Source: an uncultured bacterium (GTDB lineage Bacteria > Planctomycetota > Phycisphaerae > Phycisphaerales > SM1A02). Taken from it: DNA of 18,843 bases. The notes beneath the pieces were generated by a model that worked only from the letters and a program-made list of their open reading frames with translations, was not told where the DNA came from and searched no databases. Location: contig CAIWNO010000374.1 in NCBI GenBank assembly GCA_903914045.1, forward strand, positions 1-18,843. Reading direction: 5' to 3'. This document shows positions 13,677-18,843 of the stretch, piece by piece. Position numbers and translations under genes: made by a program. Every line of letters starts with the position of its first letter. Position 1 is the stretch's first letter.

Positions 13677-14918
13677 ATGGCGCACAAAAACCCCCAAAAT
13701 GCCCGTCTGGCCCTGGAAGATGGAACTGTCTTTCATGGCAGTGGTTTTGGCGCGTGTTCGCCCTCCAACATGGCTTTAGGCGAGGTGGTTTTCACCACGG
13801 CCATGTGTGGCTACCAAGAAGCGCTGAGTGATCCAAGTTTTTCGGGGCAAATCTTGGTCATGACGCCCACGGAAATTGGCAACTACGGCGTCAACAATGA
13901 CGATGTTGAAAGCGCCACGCCGCAGGTCGCCGGGTTTGTCATTCGCGAACTTTCCGCGCGTCACTCCAATTACCGCGCCACGCAAGACCTGAGCGCGTGG
14001 TTGGCGCAGCACGGCGTGATTGGCATTTACGGAATTGACACGCGCGCACTTGTTCGAAAGTTGCGTACGCAAGGCGCGTTGCGCGGCGTGATTAGCGGAG
14101 ACGAAAAATTCAGCGATGAGCAACTTGTGTCCAAGGCAAAAGCAATTGTGTCTATGGCTGGACAAAATCTTGCGGCGCGCGTCAGTCCCACGTCGCCAGG
14201 AACATGGACGCAAGATCTTGGCGCGTGGGCGGACGCGCATGACACTGGCACGTCTGCTGAAAATAAAACCGGCGGCGTTAAAAAATTCAAAGTGGCGGCG
14301 CTGGATTGCGGGGCCAAGCGAAATATTTATCGCCATCTTGCGCAGCGTGGTTGCGAAGTGATCACGCTGCCGCACAACGCAAGCGCGGCGGATATTCGCG
14401 CGCTGAAGCCTGACGGACTTTTCATTTCTAATGGTCCAGGCGACCCCGCGGCCGTGGCGGCCACCGTGGCTACTTTGCGCGAAATTGCGGGCGAAATACC
14501 TACTTTTGGCATTTGTCTTGGGCATCAATTGTTGGCGTTAAGTTTGGGCGCCTCAACTTGGAAACTCAAGTTTGGCCATCGCGGCGCCAATCAACCGGTG
14601 CGCAATGTGTTGACGGGTCGGGTTGAAATCACAAGTCAAAATCATGGTTTCTGTGTGGATGAAGTTTCGCTGCGCGCGGCTGGCGGCGAGCCCACGCACA
14701 TTCATTTGAACGATGGAACGTTGGCGGGATTTCGACACACGCACAAACCTATTTTCTGCGTGCAGTACCACCCAGAGGCAAGCCCTGGTCCACACGAGTC
14801 GGCGTATTTGTTTGACTGCTTCATTGACATCATGCAAACGCGCGCGCCGGTGACGGCGCAGCAAATGGAAACGCACCAATCCGCATCCGCCCGCGTTGCC
14901 GCGGCGGCCACGGCGTAA
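13677..14918 (+). CDS. carA: Carbamoyl-phosphate synthase small (glutaminase) subunit
   Basis: CarA hydrolyses glutamine and passes ammonia to CarB for synthesis of carbamoyl phosphate, the precursor of pyrimidines and arginine. The 413-aa protein has the CPSase small-chain N-terminal domain (about 10-150: LEDGTVFHGSGFG, GEVVFTTAMCGYQEALSDPS, IYGIDTRALVRKLR). A class I glutamine amidotransferase domain (about 205-395) follows. The nucleophile is C280 in FGICLGHQ, with H365 and E367 in QYHPEASPGPHES, so the catalytic triad is intact. The extra C-terminal tail after about residue 390 is rich in Ala, Gln and Thr. The ATG has no Shine-Dalgarno site. carB is not adjacent: priA follows after 10 bp, which is an unusual neighbour and suggests cotranscription without shared pathway. 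Confidence 0.98.
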   Translation: MAHKNPQNARLALEDGTVFHGSGFGACSPSNMALGEVVFTTAMCGYQEALSDPSFSGQILVMTPTEIGNYGVNNDDVESATPQVAGFVIRELSARHSNYRATQDLSAWLAQHGVIGIYGIDTRALVRKLRTQGALRGVISGDEKFSDEQLVSKAKAIVSMAGQNLAARVSPTSPGTWTQDLGAWADAHDTGTSAENKTGGVKKFKVAALDCGAKRNIYRHLAQRGCEVITLPHNASAADIRALKPDGLFISNGPGDPAAVAATVATLREIAGEIPTFGICLGHQLLALSLGASTWKLKFGHRGANQPVRNVLTGRVEITSQNHGFCVDEVSLRAAGGEPTHIHLNDGTLAGFRHTHKPIFCVQYHPEASPGPHESAYLFDCFIDIMQTRAPVTAQQMETHQSASARVAAAATA

Positions 14919-14928
14919 GCGGCGCAGC

Positions 14929-17346
14929 ATGCGCGGCCTGTACGACGAACCTATTTGCAAACACATTCTTGTGGCCGTGGAGCGCGGCGTGGATCGCTAT
15001 CCCGACGGCTTGACCTACGGCGTGCCGCAGTCGCTCTTGCGCGTGGGCGTTGGTCATCGCGTGAAAGTTCCGCTTGGTCGTGGCGACTCCAGCACATTCG
15101 GTTGGGTGGTGAAAGAAATTCCGCCAGAGCAAGCCGCTTCCATTGCGCCGGATCGCATGAAGTCTATTCTTTCCATAGAAGACACCGACCCGTTGCCCGC
15201 GCAAATTGTTGAATTAGCCCGCTGGATGAGCGTGTATTACTGCTGTCCGCTTGGCGTGGCGCTGGCGGGCGCGCTACCAGCTGCGGTTAAAAAAGCCATT
15301 GGCCGCGTTGAATCCACATGGATTGATCAAACCGATTTGGGTGCGCAGGCTTTGAGCGCGTCGACGTTGGCAACACCGCGTGGTGCAAAGAAGAATACAA
15401 ATGTGGATGCGCTTGCGACCCAAGGCGATGAGTCTGTAAAAATTGTAACGGCACCAAAACCAATTCCTCTTTCAGTTGCGCACAAAAGAATTTTGCAAGT
15501 GTTGCGCGACACACCGCCAGAACTTCTTCCGATTGAGTCGCGTGAACTTTTAAAGAAGGCCGCGGTGGCAACGCGTGCTCCGCTGACGGCGCTCATGAAG
15601 ATTGGATTTGTCAGCGCGGTGAAACGCTCCAGCGTGGAAGCTGGCTCGCTGACGCCAGAGAATGCGCCGCGCGATTTTTCAAAGGACTGCCCCGCTCTTA
15701 CCGCGTCGCAAAGCGCGGCGGTGAATTCCATTCACGCCACAAGTACCGCTGGTTTTTCGCAGCATCTTTTGTTTGGCGTCACAGGCAGTGGAAAAACGGA
15801 AGTGTATTTGCAACTGATAGAATTGTGCAGAAATGCGGGCAAAACAGCTATTTTATTGGTTCCAGAAATTTCACTCACGCCGCAAACTACGGCGCGTGTG
15901 TTGCGGCGGTTTCCAAACGACCGCGTGGCTATTTTGCATTCGGGCTTAACGGCGGCGCAGCGCAATCAACAGTGGACCATGGTGGCGCGCGGCGAAGCAA
16001 AAATAATTGTCGGCGCACGCAGCGCCATCTTCGCGCCGGTGCCGGACGGCGCACTTGGTTTAATCATGGTCGACGAGGAACACGATTCATCTGGATACAA
16101 ACAAGATCAAGCGCCGCGCTATCACGGACGCGATGTCGCCATTCGCCGCGCGCAAATGGCGGAGTGTCCAGTGGTGCTTGGAAGCGCCACGCCCAGTTTG
16201 GAAAGTTGGTTCAACGCCACCGAGCGCGGCATCAGCACGCTGCATCGCTTGCCAGAGCGCGCGCCCGGCTTGGTCACGCCCACCGTGGAAATCATTGACT
16301 TTTCCCAGGATATGAAGCACTTTCGCGACAAGCGCGTGCACTTGCTTGGCGCGCGCCTGGCGGATCGTTTGGCGTACGTGATTGAGAATGGCGGGCAAGC
16401 GCTCATGCTTCTCAACCGCCGCGGATACGCCAATTGGATTTCCTGCGCCGCGCGTTGCGGCTGGATGATGCGCTGCCAACATTGTGATACTGGAATGATT
16501 TGCCACGCCGGCCCGCGCTCGCGCTTTGTCCGTTGCCATCATTGTTTAACCGAGCAACTTCTTCCACAAACTTGTCCTTCATGCAAAATGGGAGTGACCG
16601 TGTTTGGTTTGGGCACGCAACGCGTGGAGGAAGAATTAGCGCACGTGCATCCAGCACTTGCAAAAGCCGGCGCGGTGCTTCGCGTTGATGGCGACACCAT
16701 GCAGAACAGCCACGACATTTATCAAGCGCTCGCACGCTTTGCTTCAGGTGAGGCGAAAGTGTTGGTTGGCACGCAAATCATCGCAAAAGGCCTTGATTAT
16801 CCCAATGTTCGGCTGGTTGGCGTGGTCAACGCCGACACCGCGATCAACTTGCCGGACTTCCGCGCGGCAGAGCGAACCTTTCAACTTGTCAGCCAAGTCG
16901 CAGGTCGTTGCGGCCGTGGGGCCGGCACCGCGCAAGCCATTGTGCAAACTTTTCAACCCGACGCGCTTCCCATTCGCTTAGCGGCCGCGCACCAATTTGA
17001 GGAGTTTGCACAACAAGAACTGGCCTCGCGCAAACAATTCGACTTGCCACCGTACCGGCGTATGGCGCGCATTGTTGTGAAACATGAAACTCTTGCAACT
17101 GCGCAAAGCATTGTTTCAGACATTCGCCGCGCGCTTGAGCGTTTGCCAGAAGCAACGGGCGCGCACTTTCGTGGACCGCTGCCGTGTCCCATCGCGCGCA
17201 TCGCCGATCGCTTTCGCATTCAACTTGAAATCTTGGCCACGGACGCCAGCGCCTTGCAGCGCCTTATGGCGGCGGCGCGCAATCGGTCCATCTTTCCAAG
17301 TGGCGAAGTGTGCGCGGTTGATATTGATCCCGTCGCGTTGCTCTAA
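14929..17346 (+). CDS. priA: Primosomal protein N' (replication restart helicase PriA)
   Basis: PriA recognises stalled or collapsed replication forks and reloads the replicative helicase, with 3'-5' DNA helicase activity. Numbered from the ATG at 14929, the 805-aa protein has an N-terminal 3'-DNA-binding domain (about 10-110: LTYGVPQSLLRVGVGHRVKVPLG), Walker A GVTGSGKT (283-290) and the DEEH box (382-385). A cysteine cluster for two zinc ions spans 506-552. Motif V GTQIIAKGLDYP and motif VI QVAGRCGRG complete the helicase. The first zinc pair is C506-x3-C510 rather than the usual C-x2-C. A variable, basic linker at about 125-180 has no family match. A TTG at 14896 would overlap carA; the ATG, 10 bp after the carA stop, is preferred though it lacks a Shine-Dalgarno site. 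Confidence 0.97.
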   Translation: MRGLYDEPICKHILVAVERGVDRYPDGLTYGVPQSLLRVGVGHRVKVPLGRGDSSTFGWVVKEIPPEQAASIAPDRMKSILSIEDTDPLPAQIVELARWMSVYYCCPLGVALAGALPAAVKKAIGRVESTWIDQTDLGAQALSASTLATPRGAKKNTNVDALATQGDESVKIVTAPKPIPLSVAHKRILQVLRDTPPELLPIESRELLKKAAVATRAPLTALMKIGFVSAVKRSSVEAGSLTPENAPRDFSKDCPALTASQSAAVNSIHATSTAGFSQHLLFGVTGSGKTEVYLQLIELCRNAGKTAILLVPEISLTPQTTARVLRRFPNDRVAILHSGLTAAQRNQQWTMVARGEAKIIVGARSAIFAPVPDGALGLIMVDEEHDSSGYKQDQAPRYHGRDVAIRRAQMAECPVVLGSATPSLESWFNATERGISTLHRLPERAPGLVTPTVEIIDFSQDMKHFRDKRVHLLGARLADRLAYVIENGGQALMLLNRRGYANWISCAARCGWMMRCQHCDTGMICHAGPRSRFVRCHHCLTEQLLPQTCPSCKMGVTVFGLGTQRVEEELAHVHPALAKAGAVLRVDGDTMQNSHDIYQALARFASGEAKVLVGTQIIAKGLDYPNVRLVGVVNADTAINLPDFRAAERTFQLVSQVAGRCGRGAGTAQAIVQTFQPDALPIRLAAAHQFEEFAQQELASRKQFDLPPYRRMARIVVKHETLATAQSIVSDIRRALERLPEATGAHFRGPLPCPIARIADRFRIQLEILATDASALQRLMAAARNRSIFPSGEVCAVDIDPVALL

Positions 17347-17490
17347 ACATAAACGGCACTTCCGCTCGCTTTCAAGGGCAAATATCGCTAATATGGCTCT
17401 GTTTCACAGGCACTCTGTCAATCCGTTTTTCATACGTTTGCCGCGCCATAAAAGCACTATCTTTGAAAGCGACATTTGGAGCATTCTTCA
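17347..17490 (+). other. Gap between priA and sucA
   Basis: This is 144 bp without a gene. It is more AT-rich than its flanks. TAATAT (17389-17394) and CATAAA (17447-17452) are possible -10 elements, but neither has a convincing -35 hexamer. I see no terminator hairpin after priA. An open frame running through it from inside priA is a shadow. Confidence 0.4.
17478..17481 (+). promoter_or_regulatory. Shine-Dalgarno site of sucA
   Basis: GGAG lies 9 nt before the GTG at 17491, a standard spacing. It supports the GTG as the start. Confidence 0.6.
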
Positions 17491-18843
17491 GTGAGCAACA
17501 GCCCTTCTTCTAATCCTTCCCCGTCACCGCACTCCGCCGCAGCGTCGGTCAATGGTCTTGACCCCGCGTTGCTTGAGGCGCTCTACGCCGATTGGCAGCG
17601 TGACCCCGCGAGCGTGAATCAAGAGTGGCGAAGTTTTTTCCAAGGCTTTGAACTTGGCTTTGAGCGCTCGCCAAATCCCGCCGCTGATGCCGCGCCGATC
17701 ACCAATGAAAAATCATCTGCGACTTCCGCCGTGTCCGCTGTTCCAGCCGCAACTGCAATGACCCACGGCTCACAAAGCAAAGTCGCCGGCCTCATTGACG
17801 CCTATCGCACGCTTGGACATTTGGCGGCGGCGCTTGATCCACTTGGCGTGGAGCGTCCATTTCCAGAAGAGTTGCAACTTGAATCATTCGGCTTGACCGA
17901 CAATGATTTAGCCGCCTCGTTTGATCCCGGAACGCTGCCGCTTGCCAATCCAAGTTCGCTTACGGAAATCATTAATCTTCTGGAAGAAACCTATTGCCGC
18001 CACGTGGGCGTTGAGTATCAACATGTACAAAATCCGCAGCAGCGCCGTTGGCTTCAGCAACGCATGGAAAGCGTGCGCAATCAGCCACAATTTGATGTTT
18101 CCGTGCGCAAGCGTTTGCTGGAACGACTTGTCGCGGCGGAGGGTTTTGAATCATTCCTAGAGAAGCGTTTCATTGGCAAAAAACGATTTGGCCTAGAAGG
18201 TGGCGAAAGTCTGATTCCATTGCTTGACGCAATCGTTGATCAAGGTCCCGCGCTTGGCGTGCGCGAATTTTCTTTTGGCATGGCCCACCGCGGCCGGCTG
18301 AATGTGCTGGCCAACATTTTGGAAAAACGATTCGACCAAATCTTCACCGAGTTTGACGAAGCCTGGACGGAAGACTTTCTGTCCGGTGGCGGCGATGTGA
18401 AATATCATCAGGGCTATTCAAGCGATGTGAAGACCACCAGTGGACAAACGCTTCACATTACGCTGGCCGCAAATCCAAGCCACTTGGAATTTGTTTCAAG
18501 CGTGGTCATGGGTCGCTGCCGAGCCAAGCAACGGCTTGCCAATGACACTGAACACCGCACCAGTGTTGTGCCAATTCTTATTCACGGCGACGCCGCGATT
18601 CCGGGCCAAGGCGTTGTGGCCGAATGTTTCAACATGATGTTGCTGCCTGGTTTCACCGTGGGCGGCTCCATTCATGTGGTCATTAACAATCAAGTGGGTT
18701 TCACCACGGATTCAAAGGATTTATTCAGCGGCCGCTACTGCACCGACATTGCAAAAATGGCCAACGCGCCCATATTCCATGTGAATGGCCAAGACCCCGA
18801 AGCCTGCGCATGGGCCGCGCGTCTTGCCATTGAATGGCGCCAA
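17491..18843 (+). CDS. sucA: 2-oxoglutarate dehydrogenase E1 component, 5' part
   Basis: The E1 subunit decarboxylates 2-oxoglutarate with thiamine diphosphate and transfers the succinyl group to the E2 lipoyl domain in the TCA cycle. The 451 codons present run open to the window end, about half of the usual 930 aa. After a Ser/Pro/Ala-rich start, the E1 N-terminal segment LLEALYADWQRDPASVNQEWRSFF (about 24-47) is unmistakable. Next come GLIDAYRTLGHLAA, GMAHRGRLNVLANIL (263-277), GDVKYHQGYSSD and NPSHLEFVSSVVMGRCRAKQ. The THDP/Mg site follows: HGDAAIPGQGVVAE (from 365, D367) with NN at 399-400. HVNGQDPEA (430-438) has Gln434 where many relatives have Asp. The start is GTG with a good Shine-Dalgarno site. 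It follows priA by 144 bp on the same strand. Confidence 0.97.
   Translation, partial: MSNSPSSNPSPSPHSAAASVNGLDPALLEALYADWQRDPASVNQEWRSFFQGFELGFERSPNPAADAAPITNEKSSATSAVSAVPAATAMTHGSQSKVAGLIDAYRTLGHLAAALDPLGVERPFPEELQLESFGLTDNDLAASFDPGTLPLANPSSLTEIINLLEETYCRHVGVEYQHVQNPQQRRWLQQRMESVRNQPQFDVSVRKRLLERLVAAEGFESFLEKRFIGKKRFGLEGGESLIPLLDAIVDQGPALGVREFSFGMAHRGRLNVLANILEKRFDQIFTEFDEAWTEDFLSGGGDVKYHQGYSSDVKTTSGQTLHITLAANPSHLEFVSSVVMGRCRAKQRLANDTEHRTSVVPILIHGDAAIPGQGVVAECFNMMLLPGFTVGGSIHVVINNQVGFTTDSKDLFSGRYCTDIAKMANAPIFHVNGQDPEACAWAARLAIEWRQ

Noticed and set aside
13776..14528. 250-codon minus-strand open frame opposite carA
   Set aside because: It is antisense to conserved CarA domains, Arg/Asn-rich with no recognisable motif, and has no promoter or ribosome site.
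17389..17394. TAATAT as the sucA promoter -10 element
   Set aside because: There is no -35 hexamer at 16-18 bp, and the gap is AT-rich enough to yield such words by chance. It is mentioned only in the gap description.
17084..17494. Plus-strand open frame spanning the priA end and the gap before sucA
   Set aside because: Most of it is an out-of-frame reading of priA. The tail in the gap has no ribosome site or protein-like character, and sucA starts in another frame with a good Shine-Dalgarno site.
1..18843. Mobile island, defence system or biosynthetic cluster
   Set aside because: No transposase, integrase, restriction, toxin-antitoxin or biosynthetic core genes, and no flanking direct repeats or tRNA sites. 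Core genes (rny, rsmA, carA, priA, sucA) are spread across the window.

Overview
This window reads as ordinary bacterial chromosome. It carries housekeeping genes mixed with envelope and transport genes, and I see no phage, insertion sequence, tRNA, rRNA or CRISPR array. Base composition is moderately GC-rich by eye, and most genes are rich in GCGC/CGCG words. The set is RNase Y, a bicistronic RsbV-like/RsbW-like switch, TauE with DUF1634, a very large Gly-rich secretin with helical-repeat N-terminal regions, a DUF4139 protein, and an E1 2-oxoglutarate dehydrogenase. Together with frequent GTG/TTG starts and weak Shine-Dalgarno sites, this suggests Planctomycetota, perhaps a Phycisphaerae-like lineage. 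That assignment is inference from gene content, not proven.

Layout. (1) 1-3512: a Dpp/Opp-type ABC permease (minus), a divergent lipoprotein (plus), and a duplicated ABC-2 type permease (minus) whose 3' end overlaps the lipoprotein gene. (2) 3513-5364: a 235-bp regulatory region with a near-consensus sigma-70-type promoter and several inverted repeats, then rny (RNase Y). (3) 5386-6701: a minus-strand pair, TauE/SafE transporter then DUF1634 membrane protein, joined by an ATGA overlap. (4) 6766-9270: a secreted DUF4139 protein and rsmA, which encodes the 16S rRNA dimethyladenosine transferase. (5) 9304-13441: a minus-strand series of secretin, STAS anti-sigma-factor antagonist and RsbW-like kinase, in transcription order. 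(6) 13677-18843: carA, priA and the first half of a sucA/odhA gene that runs off the window.

How the genes work together. RNase Y (mRNA turnover), RsmA (ribosome maturation), CarA (pyrimidine/arginine precursor), PriA (replication restart) and OGDH E1 (TCA cycle) are core functions with no obvious shared pathway. The two groupings most likely to be functional are TauE with DUF1634 (anion export or uptake) and secretin with RsbV/RsbW (an outer-membrane channel next to a partner-switching regulatory pair). The most interesting non-coding signal is the rny leader. A strong promoter there should start a transcript whose first bases form a hairpin, and one arm of that hairpin can pair with a competing downstream segment. 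I found no convincing previously undescribed multigene system. The best leads are the rny leader, the secretin/partner-switch linkage, and the 41-codon glycine/serine microsatellite inside the secretin.
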